From Paguma larvata (Eukaryota; Chordata; Mammalia; Carnivora; Viverridae): 64,000 bases of DNA. The position numbers and the translations under genes were made by a program. Below are positions 31,340-43,059 of the stretch, piece after piece (the first letter of the stretch is position 1; each line of letters starts with the position of its first letter). The stretch spans positions 45,910,558 to 45,974,557 of the forward strand of contig CM057826.1 of assembly GCA_030068075.1 (NCBI GenBank). The letters are read 5' to 3'. Below the pieces are notes generated by a model, which saw only the letters and a list, made by a program, of their open reading frames with translations, was not told where the DNA came from and searched no databases.

Positions 31340-34300
31340 ACTTGCAAAATATGCCAGGCTCCACCAGCCTCTGGCAATGCGGGATGTCCTCTCCCACCTT
31401 CCTTTTTATTTCAACAGTCTGTTGGCACAGGTTTTCCCTGCCTTAATTACTGCAAGTTATAGGCTCCCTCCTATACCCCCATCCATTGTTTTAATCATCT
31501 ACAAAGGGGTCCCTTGCTTGTCTCCATAAATCAGTCTTTCAGCTGCAGCCACCATTACCCCTCTCATTCTGTCTCACTTGAGCTGACTTCCCTACCCACA
31601 AACTCAATTGGAGATGTCCCTCCATACCCCTCCCCCTTATTGGAATGTCTTCAGATGTCAAAGCTCATACTGATGGTTCAGGTTATAGCTTCTCCTGAGG
31701 CAGGTGGTGATGGAAGAGGTCAGAGCACATCTGAGATCCATGCAGAAAAAGAAGACAAATCTCCTTGCATCTCTGTCTCTTTTGTTCCTCGTGGGCCACA
31801 AAGCAGCCTCTCTTATTTAGAAATCTGTGATGACTTGTTCTACCAGCTTATTCCTCTAGTCTGTCTCTCCCCAGAGACTTCAATCCATCCAAAACATAGG
31901 AGGGGACAAGATACACTATGACTCCCCTATCTTCCAGTCCCTTCTGCAAGCCAACACTTGTAGCTAATCCCTCTGCAAAAGCAAACACTCCTAGACATAC
32001 CAACCGCTGCAGAAAACTCCTAGAGACGTGTATATTTCCCTGGCAGCTACAGGCCCCCAATTCAGCTTGTTAAGATTATAAGGAAACTGGATAGAATCCC
32101 AGAGGACAGAGGCAGGGGCACCGGAAGAGGAACCAAAAAGAAAAGAGGTGGCCAAATCGGAGACAGGCGGGAAGGAGAAAAGAAAGACACACAGGAGAAA
32201 TAGCACGTTTCTTGGAATAGGATGCACTGGGGCCTGAAGGTTAAGTTCCCTGGGGCCTCAGAATGAGAAATTGGAGGGAGAGAAGCAATCCATCTGCATA
32301 GTTGTGATTCGCCTTGCCTGCAGGCAACAGTCAGCTGTGCCCTCTTACTCATCACTAATGTCCGAGCAGGCTGGGCTAGCCCTGGTCTCCCCATGATTTA
32401 TCACCATACCACACCAAGAACTGGATAACTTCCAAGAAGTCTGAGTGGCTCGTTCTTGAACTTGAGGTGTGGGAGGAGAGCATGGAGATCTGTAGGGATC
32501 TGCAGGCCTGTCTGTTGGCACCTTCCAGTCGCAGTTCTTTGTTTGCATTTTAACACAATAAAAACAGTGAGTTTTGAGTTAATCTTTGAAAAATTAGTAA
32601 AAATCTATAAATGGGAGAGGGATTCCAGTTATAAATTGAATGTACATAGGCAGGAACAGCCAAAGTAGAAACAGAATTAATTTGTTAGAGTAGCTGTGGG
32701 AGTGGATTAGAAGCAATAAAACACTCAGTGAACATCATTTTTCACCCCAACATCCAGAAAGACCAAATTGTAGTGTAATCATTATATTCGAACAAGGCCA
32801 TAAAGAGACCTGAAGTTTAAAACTTTTGAAGAGAGGCATTTGAACTTCATTTCGAAATTGGGACATAGAAGAACCATATCTGAAACTGGAGAAAAGAAAA
32901 ATGCCTTCCAGAAAATAGGGCATAGTGTAATGCTTCTGTAGCTAAATGTTGCACACGGGGGAATTGGAACGCAGTGAATGGTAAATCCCGAACTTCTTCA
33001 GCAGGATAGTTGTAGAGGAAAATTGCTACCCGAGGGAGGAACCCATCCTGGCTGCTTCAGTTATAACGATGACTCTGGGAATCCTAATCAAGTACCATCT
33101 GATAGGTAAACTAAATCCTTTTGTTTCAAAAATACACACCAGGGCCAGATGAAATTGCCAATTTAAGTAACAGGTTAGTCCCAAAAATAGATCTTAGCAC
33201 CATGATCTCAGCAGAGATTCTTTTTTAGAGAAAGGCATTTTATGGGTCTACAAGAAGTCACAATATCCTTGAACTCCAAGCAATAGCTATTTTAGACATC
33301 GAGTGCTAATTCAGTGATCTTAGAAAAAGGAAAAAAGAAGAAAGGAGAAAGGAAAACCCATACAATTGTCAGTGTTAAATGAACTGAAAAGTACTTCCAA
33401 AGAACATTTCAGACTCCATGCTTTCTATATTCTGTTTTTACTTTTAAGGAATCCTTTGGTATTGTTGAGCCCCACTGAGTAGACTGTAACCAACAAAATA
33501 TGGTATTTGTTTAGATATGTGCATGTTTTTGTACAATACTATGGTAGAACCAGTACATTGAGCAAGTGAGATTCAAGATGCAGACAGGAAGATTATTCTC
33601 TCAAACACAGAGTGATAAGCCCACTCAATACACCCAGTGTTTCTCCTTTCCTTGAATAAATGTAGGGCAGGCCCCGTGACTTTTCTGGTCACACTCTGAT
33701 AATGAAGAGTCATCTGGACATTTCGAGTTACAAAAACAGTCTCATTTCGGTAATTCCAAGGGAGAAGAGAAAACGGGCAGAAAAGTCTCCCTCGACTAGT
33801 GCTGTTGTAGTTGGTGCCAGTGTTCTCTGCACTTGGCCTCTGTTGACAGGACTTACGTTCATGAGGACCTTCTAGGGATCGCCCACGGGCTGTTGTCTTG
33901 AAACTGAGAACTGCATCTTCCTGATTGCCATGAATTTCTAAGAGTGTTTGCATTTAGATTTTGCATTCATCTCCTTGGCATCCATTTAAAACAAAGTCAC
34001 GTCTATTAACTGTATTTTCTTATTTTCACTATTCTTGATGTTCTAGCATTTGGGGACTTTACAGACCTAGAGCTAGCTAATTCCTAAAGGCAGTACCACC
34101 TTGCCTAGGAGCATACCTGTGTGGGCAAATCAACCAATCCCAAGTCAGGTCCCAGCCACCTCCTTATCTAACTCTCTAATGACACCAGCCTGGTTTCCCC
34201 TGCCCCAAATCATCCAATGGCCAGGTACCAGACACCGCCCCTGTAGCCCAGAGATCATCAGAATCATTCAGGCTGGCCAGTCGTAAACTATGTACTCTGC

Positions 34301-35880
34301 CTGGCCTTTCTTTTCCTGGGGAAAACCCACTGAAAGCTTTAGTCCACCCTCCACCCCACTCCCCCTTCTTCCTGGCCCCTGAACAGCATGGTATGCCCCT
34401 TTCCCTCAGGAAATGGTATTGGCCTCTGCATGTCATCAGTCCATCACCTCCATAAATTAACATCCCATGGGTACGAATTTCAGAGCACATGGTATTCCAC
34501 AGTTTGGGAGCGCTTCTGCTGGAAACTGGCTTTGATTACATAGCAGCTGGACTTGGAATTTCACAGCAAAGGATTTAAAAATATTCAAGAGCAACCAAAA
34601 AATGTGATGTCATGGCCTAGACACTTCATCTAAATTTTGTTTTAATGGACTGAAATAATAGTAATGGAGGTAAAATGGGCAATGGAAATTTACCTTGAAA
34701 TCATTTATTTTCTATACCATTAGGTACATAATGCAGCATTTCTCAATGTTCTCTGGAATATCATTCCATACACAGTTAACAGATAGTAGAGAAAAAAAAT
34801 GTTTTAGTCAGATACTCTTGGAATCTCTGGATCAAGCTGCCACAGCCATCTAGGTAGTATACAAAATATAAAGGACAGTGGGAAAAAAAGGAGAGGGTCA
34901 GTATGGGAAGAAACCCGGAGAAGCAGCCTGGATCCAGGGGGACTTGGGACTGGAGTCGAGGGTTTGAGTACATGTAAGGCCTTTACCAGCTTTGTGAACC
35001 TTGAGTGTTCTGAGAACACTTGTGATTTTTTTTTCATGTGGAGATGACAGTTCCCACCACAGCAGGTTATGACTGCCCTGTGGCATATCAGATGTCTTCA
35101 TTTTTGTTATTTACCATGCTCTAATTTCCAAGAATACCTCATTAAGATTGGTGAGAAGCACATATCGGGAATTTCGGTGGGCCCCCTTCCCCAAGCTGGG
35201 CGACAGCCTCAGCTACACATCCCGACAGCGGTCACCTGTACTATTAAACACCCCCCAACCCCATGAGGTCGTTTTGAGATCAAGTAGCTGTGCTGGTGGC
35301 TCTGCTCCCTCACTGCTACTTTTGGCCACAGGAATCTTTGTGGAAGCTCCAACAGTAGTGACGTTAGCTTCAGTCCTTACAGGATTCTATGTAGCCATCC
35401 CAACCAAAACCCTGTCCCCTGAGGTATCTGTGACTGAACCACATGGGGGAACCACAGCCCTCCATCCACTTTCCCCACCTCACTCAGTCACTCTCCACTT
35501 GGATTCCTTAGAACCAAAAAGCTACCACCTATTATTCCTTTCTGGTAATCCAGCCAGCTCCCTCTGTTGTCTTTAGTGTAAGAGTCAAATCCACCCACGT
35601 ACGTGTTTTATTTTATCTTGTCAGTGTTGAGAGAGGAAAAAAATGAATTAAAATTTAACATTAAAGAAATTTTACATTTAAAAAAAATCATGTTTCAAGA
35701 TTCTTGTCAAAAATGTTCGACTGGAGCTAAGTAGACATGTCCCTGTCAGGATCTACAGTCTCCAGACTTCTACTTGGGTGTCCATTCATTAAAGTCATCT
35801 GGCAGCCTCTGTAGGCATTTGAGTTTGGGACCCTGCTTTAAACTTGAAAGCACGAAGACCTCAGGAGGATTCACTCCTTT
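31340..35880. other. Long stretch without recognised genes or repeats
   Basis: About 4.5 kb. It contains several medium ORFs on both strands (31514-31921 plus, 135 codons; 33573-33953 minus, 126 codons; 34176-34490 minus, 104 codons; 35148-35576 plus, 142 codons). None shows a domain I recognise, nor paired splice sites. 32100-32290 is purine-rich. 33720-33890 keeps several CpGs. The low density of recognisable repeats may mean very old decayed repeats or constraint. Confidence 0.4.
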
Positions 35881-35883
35881 TGC

Positions 35884-36423
35884 TCAGATCCATTGTGGTG
35901 TCTTACCCATGCTCACAGCTTCTAGAACCCCTATGGCTCCCTTTTCACCCTGATACAATGGCATAAGAATAGAGAATATGAAAAGCACTCGGGAAACAGT
36001 CCTGGCTTTTCTGAAAGTCTTGGCATGATCCACTCCTTTTCTTTCTTTGTATAATTGTGTTCTTCTAGAGAAGGTGGAAGGCACAGTTGAGGCAAACCAC
36101 CCAGTCATAAGTAGGTCACTGACTGATATTACAGCAAGTGCCAGATTCTGGTCTTCTGAGTCTCTCCCAACACTTTGCATGAAGAAATTATCTGCTTTGA
36201 CCCAAATATATGAAGTTACTCTGACTTCAAAGCCAATGGCACCAGCTGCTGTCTTGCTCAGTGTGGTAGCCCGGGAGGAGCCCCTGTAGATGGAAGGGGC
36301 AGCTCTCCAGCTGCCTTCCCTCATACTACCTCTCCATCCCCACTGGGATGACTGAGTTACTGGAGAGATGAGGTGCTGTTGCAAATATGCTAGCCAGTCA
36401 GGAGGAGAGGACATTGGTAGCAT
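35884..36423 (-). other. Longest open frame in the window (179 codons), unrecognised
   Basis: A Met-initiated minus-strand frame running to a stop, without introns. The product is not one I recognise: no signal peptide, membrane segment or catalytic motif, only a mildly hydrophobic stretch near residues 143-156 (VSRVLFIFSILMPL). CpG is scarce and no upstream promoter or poly(A) signal stands out. In 64 kb of six frames one such ORF can arise by chance, and the region may belong to an unassigned old repeat continuing to about 36.9 kb. Gene status is not supported without homology or transcripts. Confidence 0.15.
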
Positions 36424-36529
36424 GCTCCCCTGATAGTCATCAGCTTGGACTTAAATACATTGAAAGCACCAGAAGAGTGCTTTCAACTATACATAACAGC
36501 TGTGTCTGGATTAGAGTGCCTGCTCTCAG

Positions 36530-36880
36530 CTGGTAGATAATGTAAAAGTCAGAAAGAGTGAGGCTTTGACTGGAATTTTGATCCCATTTTTTTCTGGGAT
36601 TCCCTCAGTTTTGTAGGAACTTGAATTTCGCTTCTCCTCAAATGGTTTCACTGATGGTGGCAAAATGGCAGCAGCTGTTCCAATAGTGTATTCCACATCC
36701 AGAGCATGAAATAACCTCTCTTTTTCCCTCACCTCAAACAAAACCAGGGGCTTCATTCTGAGTGGACTAACTCATTTCACATGCCTAATCTGAGCCAATC
36801 ACTGTGCAATGGGAATCAGATGACCCTGATGAGGCTGAATTAATCAGGGTCCTCCCTTGGCACCGAGAGAGGAGTCACAT
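36530..36880 (-). mobile_element. Probable ancient interspersed repeat, family unassigned
   Basis: Read on the minus strand it has 'attggctcagatt'-type sequence ('tgagccaatcactgtgcaat' on plus, near 36790) and a later 'gctgctgccattttgccacc'. That is the familiar order of a widespread mammalian repeat (ccaatcag…agccatcttgccacc). I could not fix the family name. Confidence 0.4.
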
Positions 36881-37137
36881 CTACTCACACAGCATGGCTG
36901 CTAGCACACATGGTAGATGGGCAATTGCAGTAACTGCTCTAATAGGCGTAAGTAGATTTTGGGGGGAGGGAAATCAACATTTTCTGAACCTTTTCTCTCC
37001 CCCAAGCATACCTCCCAATTTCCACTGCTGAAAATGTGTTGTGCTTTTTAGAAAATTCGGAATCTCAGGAGGTTAAGGAACTTGCTTAAGGTTTTAAGAG
37101 GCCCATTAGATACTACCACTCAGATTGTACTGCTTTC

Positions 37138-37339
37138 TGGGGCACTTGGGTGGCTCAGTTGGTTAAGCCTCTGAGTCTTGGTTTGGGCTCAGGTCATGAT
37201 CTCACAGTCTTTGAGTTTGAGCCCCACATCAGATTCTGAGCTAACAGCACAGAGGCTGCTTGGGACCCTCTCTCTCCCTCTCTTTCCTCTTTGTCTTTGC
37301 CTCTGTCTCTCTTTCAAAAATATATAAAAATTTTTAAAA
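37138..37339 (+). mobile_element. CAN-SINE with 14-bp target-site duplication
   Basis: 'tggggcacttgggtggctcag' head to A-rich tail, flanked by 'attgta(c/t)tgctttc' at 37124-37137 and 37340-37353 (one mismatch). Confidence 0.96.
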
Positions 37340-37344
37340 ATTGT

Positions 37345-37712
37345 ATTGCTTTCAAAGGCCTTATCTAAAGAACACTGTGTAGGGAAAAGGTCACACTATT
37401 GCTTGAGAATTGAGTGAGAGGAAAACTATAAAGGAATCGAAAGATGGCTCAGGGAGCTAATTTAACCCACCCACTAACAGTTTACATGATCACGGTTTCG
37501 AACACAGTTCTTGATCTCTGTGCATTGGTTTTGTCATGTAATAAATTGCTAACATAATAAGATGGATTCCATAATGTTGACAAGAAGACTGAGGTAAGGC
37601 ACATGGCATCAAAGCCTAGAGAAGGGCCATAACAAAAGTATTTCTCTAGAGTATTGGTGTTTGAATTTCTACGTCGGCCTTTATTTATGTAGCTTAAAGT
37701 TTCTTCCATTTA
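37345..37712. other. Unassigned sequence between two SINEs
   Basis: No element recognised. Confidence 0.4.
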
Positions 37713-37730
37713 AAAAATGTACATATCATT

Positions 37731-37930
37731 GGGCGCCTGGGTGGCTCAGTGGGTTAAGCATCCAACTCTTAGTTTTGCCTCAGGTCATGATCTCCTGGTT
37801 TGCGAGTTTGAGCCCTGCTTCAGGTTCCATGCTGACAAAACAGGGCCTGCTTTGGATTCTCTCTCACTGCCCTTTCTCTGCTCTCACTTTTTCTCTCTCT
37901 CTCAAAATAAATAAATGCGCTTTAAAAAAG
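37731..37930 (+). mobile_element. CAN-SINE with target-site duplication
   Basis: Head 'gggcgcctgggtggctcag' retains its CpG, so it is one of the younger copies. Flanking repeat 'aaatgtacata' lies at 37715-37725 and 37931-37941. ORFs 37661-37948 and 37717-37914 are SINE translations. Confidence 0.96.
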
Positions 37931-38188
37931 AAATGTACATACCCTTAAGTATAATGCATTAAGCCAAGGCATCAAATTCAAAGATCCACAAGGACTGGCA
38001 AGTAATGAATAAATAAAGAGACACAGGGTAAGACATCAGAGGATTGTCACGCTCTGAACCTAGAGTCCCGACCTGTGTGAAAAGCAAAGTGACTACTCAG
38101 CCTTAGCCAGTTGCAATCATGTAGGACTTTGGGCCTTTTTGCTAAATCTTATGATTTGCAGGAGAAATCCACCATCCAAGTGCCTTAG

Positions 38189-38191
38189 TTT

Positions 38192-38254
<63 letters not shown>
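38189..38254. repeat. (TTTA)n microsatellite
   Basis: About 16 uninterrupted TTTA units. Such arrays often grow from a SINE or L1 A-tail, but no element body adjoins it. Confidence 0.97.
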
Positions 38255-38259
38255 GAAAT

Positions 38260-39040
38260 TTAAACCCAAGAAACAACGTCTGCTGGCCCCAGATAGCCCA
38301 CAGGCACCTACTTTGAAACTTTTGCTATCATATGTCTCTTGACGTACATAAGCCTGGGGTTTTCTTATCTGCATCTGCAAGTCGAGGGAAATAATAATAG
38401 TACCTCTCTCCCCAGGAATTTAGGGGAGAAGAACAACAGGAATGTTTCTACAGTGAGTCTCAGATCTGTTCCAAAGGCAAATTTTAAGCAGACACTGCCA
38501 AAGAGGCGTCTGTTACAGAGCACCTGAGGTGAGGGGCACACTTGGGCACAGAAACCAGGGTGGGGCCGCAAGATCGGCTTTCTCTGCTCCTCTAGGCCTC
38601 TACCAGAAACTCTGTGAAGAGGCTTAGTCTTTCTTTTGGCTCATTAACCGTGACTTATCACACACCACCTGCTTGGCCCCCTGCTAGAGCCTTTGCATCT
38701 GGTGACTCAGGAGCCAGCACAGCCCACAGAGCGGGCCATCTGGTCCCAGACCTCTCAAAGGAGACACTTTCTCCTCCCCACTTCCAAGCCTGGCCGCCGC
38801 AGTCTGACTATCAAGGCTTTAATGAAGTGTTGACTTGGGGAGACCAGAACAGCTGCTGGACCGAGTATCAGCATTTGAGAGACAGGATCACCTCCAGGGG
38901 ATCGAGTGAGATTCTGGTGCTGTGGGGAAACAAGACCGTGCAGGCCACCAAGGCCGAAATGATCACGTGATTTGGGTGCATACTGGAGGTTTTCATAACT
39001 AAAATCTTGGGAAAAATGTCAAAGGTTAGAAGAGGCTTAA
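38260..39040. other. Unassigned, GC-richer stretch
   Basis: 38500-38960 is GC-richer than its surroundings and carries a 118-codon plus-strand ORF (38614-38970). It has no recognisable domain, the protein is rich in S/P/T, and no splice or promoter evidence is seen. No repeat recognised. Confidence 0.3.
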
Positions 39041-39044
39041 CTCT

Positions 39045-39362
39045 GCACTGACACAGTAAATATGGGAGCCACGGGCTACATGTGAAGCACTGGAGTGCTT
39101 GAAATGTGGCTCGTCCACATCTGGACATGCTATCTATGTAAAATATATACTAGAGTTTGAAGTCTTAATACAAAAACCCCAACTATCTCATTTGTATTTT
39201 TTAGTCTGGTTATATGATGACTTGATAGAAGTTTGGCTATATTGGGTTAAATAAAATGTTATTAAATTTATTTTCACCTGTTTCTTTTTAATGTAGCTGT
39301 TCCAAAATTTTCAATTGCACCTATGTCTTGTATTATATTTCCACTGGACAGCACTGGTTTAG
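39045..39362 (-). mobile_element. hAT-type DNA transposon (CAGTGCTGTCCAATA family)
   Basis: 'ggagccacgggctacatgtgaagcactggagtgcttgaaatgtggctcgtcc' near the left, 'gggttaaataaaatgttattaaatttattttcacctgtttctttttaatgtagct' inside, and a right end 'atttccactggacagcactg' are the antisense order of this common element. Non-coding. Confidence 0.75.
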
Positions 39363-39364
39363 AC

Positions 39365-40150
39365 CTGTTTATGCAAAGAAGTTATTTCAGATGCACTTCT
39401 AACTCACATTACTTTAATTATGGAGACTCTCATATAATTAAGAGCAATCTAAATATTTTGTGTAATCTTTCTTGAATCCTGTACACTACAGTAGCATTAT
39501 ATATTTATATGCACATACCGTACAGGGTCATAAACAAATATTGTACATTCCATATTTTACTTATGGGCAACTAAGGAGATTTTCAAGAGTAATTTTTATT
39601 TTTTGACTTAATCTCACTTTATGCATTGACCTTAGAATTTAACTTCACTCTTGTCCATTTGAAAGAGCATTCTATCTGGTATTAAATGTCTGAGAATATT
39701 CCATTACTTGCAGGTCTGTCTTCCCAAATCACATTCTATAGCTGTTTTTATTTTCCCTCCACTATTAGGAATGAGTTTGAAGTGAGCCGTACACACACTC
39801 TCAAAGATGGCCTCCTCATGGTCAAAGGTACATGTTACAATGAAGCTTCCCTGAGACTGGCTCTTTTGTTCATCAAGTCACCTCAAATACTTTTTTCTAA
39901 AATGCATGCCATATATTAACAGTTACTCAGTTATTCTTAAATAAGGAACAATGCAGCAGCATTCTTGTGTGACTCAGTGCTATCTTAAAGGGGAAAAAAT
40001 ATAATTATTTCCTTTTTTTCAGAAATTGGCTGTGATATCCCCTAGTAGTATTTCCCTTTTTGCCATGGCTGCCAGGAAACTTGGAGGTAAATGCAGTCCT
40101 TAGTAATAGTAAACTCTTAAGTTTAACAGAGAATCACCCTCTGCTAAAAA
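39365..40150. other. AT-rich unassigned sequence
   Basis: No element recognised. Confidence 0.4.
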
Positions 40151-40171
40151 GACTTGGGTCTTTTTAATTTT

Positions 40172-40420
40172 TTTAATTTATTTTTTTATTTTATTTTTAA
40201 CATTTATTTATTTTTGACAGACAGGGAGACAGAGTGTGAGTGGGGGAGGGGCAGAGAGAGAGACACACACACACACACACAGAATCTGAAGCAGCCACCA
40301 GGCTCCAAGCTGTCAGCACAGAGCCCAACACAGAGCCCAACACGGGGCTTGAACTCCCGAACTGTTATAGCATGACCTGATCCAAAGTTGGATGCTTAAC
40401 TGAGCCACCCAGACGCCCCA
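40172..40420 (-). mobile_element. CAN-SINE (antisense) with internal 12-bp tandem duplication
   Basis: A/T tail, GA stretch with a short (AC)n at 40261-40280, body and head '…ctgagccacccagacgcccc'. 'agagcccaacac' is repeated in tandem near 40320-40343. Flanking repeats 'gacttgggtctttttaa' / 'gatttgggtcttttttta' lie near 40151 and 40422. Confidence 0.95.
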
Positions 40421-40534
40421 TGATTTGGGTCTTTTTTTATATTAGAATCATAATTAATTTTACTATACATTAGAAAAATTAACTAGCATACATGAAATAT
40501 TATTTTGTAAACACCTTGCCCTGAATGAAGCTAT

Positions 40535-40950
40535 CTTTCTTTTATTTTTTTTTAAATTTTAATTCCAGTGTAGTTAACACACAACGTTGTATTTATTTCA
40601 GGTGTACAATACAGTGATTTGGCATTTCCATATATTACTCTGTGCTCATTAAGATAATTATACTCTCAGTTCCCATCACCTATTTCACCCATCTCCCCCC
40701 CAACCTCCCCTTGGTAACCATCTGTTTGTTTTCTATAGTTAAGAGTCTGTTTTTTGGTTTGTCTCTTTATTTTTCTTTGTTCATTTATTTCCTAAATTCC
40801 ACATATGGGTGAAATCATACAGTATTTGGCTTTCTTTCACTAACTGATTTCACTTAGAATTATACTTCTCTAGATCCATCTACTTTGTTGCAAATGGCAA
40901 GATTTCATTAGTTTTTATGGCTGAATAGTATTCCATTGTATATGTATAAC
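40535..40950 (-). mobile_element. Carnivore-type L1 3' UTR fragment (antisense)
   Basis: T-rich start, then 'ccagtgtagttaacacacaacgttg', 'tcaggtgtacaatacagtgatttggca', 'gttcccatcacctatttcaccc', 'taaattccacatatgggtgaaatcatacagtatttgg' and 'ggctgaatagtattccattgtat' are in antisense L1 order. 5'-truncated. Confidence 0.85.
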
Positions 40951-40990
40951 AAATCTTTAAGATTTGGATCTTTTTTTGACCTTAATTTTA

Positions 40991-41184
40991 TTTTTTTAAG
41001 TTTATTTATTTATTTTTTTTGAGATAGAAAAAAAGCACGAGTGGGGGAGAGACAGAGAAAGAGAACCCCGAGTAGGCTCCGCACTGTCAATGCACAGCCT
41101 GATGCAGGGCTCGAACTCACTAACTGTGAGATCGTGACCTGAGCCAAAGTCAGATGCATAACCAACTGAGCCACCCAGGCACCC
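40991..41184 (-). mobile_element. CAN-SINE, left unit of a dimer (antisense)
   Basis: A/T tail 'taagtttatttatttatttt', GA stretch, body and head '…ccaactgagccacccaggcaccc' to 41184. It directly abuts the next SINE's tail. Confidence 0.95.
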
Positions 41185-41391
41185 TTTTTTTTTAATGTTG
41201 ACTTACTTATTTTTGAGATAGAACACAAACAGGAGAGGGACACAGAGAGAGGAGGAGACACAGAATCCAAAGCAGGGTCCAGGCTCTGAGCTGTCAGTGC
41301 AGAGCCCACTGTGAGGCTCAAACTCATGAGCTGTGAGATCATAACCTGAACTGAAATCTGACACTTAACCCCTAAGCCACTCAGGTGCCCC
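41185..41391 (-). mobile_element. CAN-SINE, right unit of a dimer (antisense)
   Basis: T-run tail at 41185-41193, body, head '…cctaagccactcaggtgcccc'. A single target-site pair 'tttgaccttaatttta' (40975-40990 and 41392-41407) flanks both units together. Confidence 0.95.
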
Positions 41392-41409
41392 TTTGACCTT
41401 AATTTTAAC

Positions 41410-42140
41410 TGTCATGTCTCAGAGACTCCATGATTTTCAACCCTCCTGCTTTACCTAATGTTATTTATATCCGACCTACAAATGTTTTTGTAAAGGAGGT
41501 ATAGCATACAGACAGAAAAAACCCTAGAGACGCGAAATAGGTTTTATTTTGTGTGCCATTCAGCTATGTTAAGGACTGGGGCAGAAGGTTAAGGACTCTG
41601 AGGCTTTTCCCAACAACATAGGAAAAGGTACTCTGGCCTCTTTATGACATTTGATCTGTATTTCAGTGGAGGGGTGGCATCACACATGGCCACATTTGCC
41701 GTCCTTCATGGAGTATGTGGCCTTGAATTGTGACAAAAGAAACTTAACCACTGGGAAGGTGACTCAGAGACTCTGATCTCATCATCATGCTTAAGTCAGC
41801 ATAAGCTGGACCATCAGAGTTTACAGCAGTTCTGTAAGCACTGAAGGAACCAAAGCATTGCTCTCAACCTGAGGAACCCACCTTGCCTGAGCACCTCCTT
41901 TCCGTTGCTTTATTTTTTCCCTAATTCTGATTTCAGTACTTAGAATCCATATGCCTCAAGCTCTCAGTTTTAGAATTCCATTCTGGAAAGTCATCGGCAC
42001 ATCTTCGACAATTACTACTGTGTCCCTTTGTATTTGCTTCTGATCTCCTCTAGGAGACTGCTAGCTAAAAAGGGCAGCATCCATGCCTGATTCATACTTT
42101 TATTCTCTTCCTTCCAACCCCTAGGATGCACATTCAGTGC
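41410..42140. other. Mostly unassigned; possible L2 scrap at the end
   Basis: 42040-42120 ('cctctaggagactgctagctaaaaagggcagcatccatgcctgattcata') resembles the L2 3' end on the plus strand ('…gactgtgagctcc.tgagggcagggac…'). The rest is unrecognised. Confidence 0.4.
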
Positions 42141-42149
42141 CAAGCACAA

Positions 42150-42385
42150 TATGGCATGGTGTTTGCTAGCAGCCATCGGAGTTACACAGGGCTTGATTTC
42201 ATTTCAAGCCTCACCATTTACTGGTTATTTGTCCTTGGGCAAATAGTTTGCTTCCAAGACTTAATTTTATCTTCTGCGTATGTGAATAATAACAGGATCT
42301 ACCTCAGGGGTGAGCTGTCAGTGTATATAAAACATTTAGCTCATTGTCTGGTGTATGTAAGGGCTTGATAATAATATTTTTTATT
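42150..42385 (+). mobile_element. MIR SINE
   Basis: 'agttacacagggcttgatttcatttcaagcctcaccatttactggttatttgtccttgggcaaat', 'ttaattttatcttctgcgtatgtgaataat' and 'tagctcattgtctggtgtatgtaagggcttgataat' give a full-length plus-strand MIR. Confidence 0.85.
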
Positions 42386-42684
42386 ATATTATTGTTACTG
42401 TTTTACACATATCAACATCAAATAATTATCAAATCAGTGAACAAAGTAATTATAACTCCTGTTGTTTGTTGTTCCTTCTGCCAGTTCTTTCATCTCAAAA
42501 ACAAGGATGATAATGTTTGCTCAGTAGACTTTGGTAAATAAAAGTGTCCACTCTGTGTTCTCTTTAGAAAAAAGGTCCTCTCTTAAAGTCAAAGTACAAA
42601 GATCATATTATAAATGAGTAAGATTAAAGTGCCTTTTAAGCCTCCTCGTATAATCTGAAAAAGTATCAAGAGCTAAAAAGAAAA

Positions 42685-42810
42685 GTAACATTTATAAAGT
42701 ACTTTTCAAAATACTTATGTGCACATTACCAATCTGTCCTCCATGCAAGAGAGTGAGTTAAAAGCAGGTAAGTATTCTTTTTTGGGTCAGTTAGAAAACT
42801 GAGACCTAGC
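42685..42810 (-). mobile_element. MIR SINE fragment (antisense)
   Basis: 'agtaacatttataaagtacttttcaaaatacttatgtgcacattac' and 'tcagttagaaaactgagacctagc' follow antisense MIR. Confidence 0.6.
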
Positions 42811-42833
42811 AATATTGGAATTATCTAGGATGG

Positions 42834-43055
42834 AGTATCTCAACCTCAGCACTTTGGATATTTGGAACCAAATAATTCTTTATTGGGTGATGGGGGGGGG
42901 TGCTGTCCTATGCATCTTAGCATGTTTAATGGCAACTCGGGCCTCTGTCCACCAGATACCATTAGCTCCACTTTAAGGACCCCTCTCCCCAGTTATGTCC
43001 AGACATTGCTAAATTTCCACTTGGGGAACAAAATCACCTCTGGTTGAGAACCACT
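42834..43055. mobile_element. hAT-like DNA transposon, near complete (about 220 bp)
   Basis: Ends 'tctcaacctcagcac' and 'ctggttgagaaccact' form inverted termini. Inside are 'attctttattgggtgatgg', 'gctgtcctatgcatcttagcatgtttaatgg', 'ttatgtccagacattgctaaatttccacttggggaac'. Same family as 13573 and 30365. It holds a run of nine Gs at 42891-42900. Confidence 0.8.
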
Positions 43056-43059
43056 TATA

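Noticed and set aside
35884..36423. 179-codon minus-strand ORF as a real gene
   Set aside because: No domain, signal peptide, splice sites, promoter or poly(A) context that I can see. One ORF of this length by chance in 64 kb of six frames is plausible. Kept only as an open question.
37661..37948. ORFs with a shared 'GAWVAQLVK…' or 'AWVAQ' peptide theme (also at 7461, 14000, 41010, 53801, 54868, 57018)
   Set aside because: These similar peptides are translations of the CAN-SINE head, not members of a protein family.
38189..38254. (TTTA)16 as the tail of a SINE or L1
   Set aside because: No SINE or L1 body lies directly on either side, so it is called a free microsatellite.
42891..42900. G-run as a G-quadruplex regulatory site
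   Set aside because: A single G-run within a DNA transposon, without the further G-tracts needed for a quadruplex.
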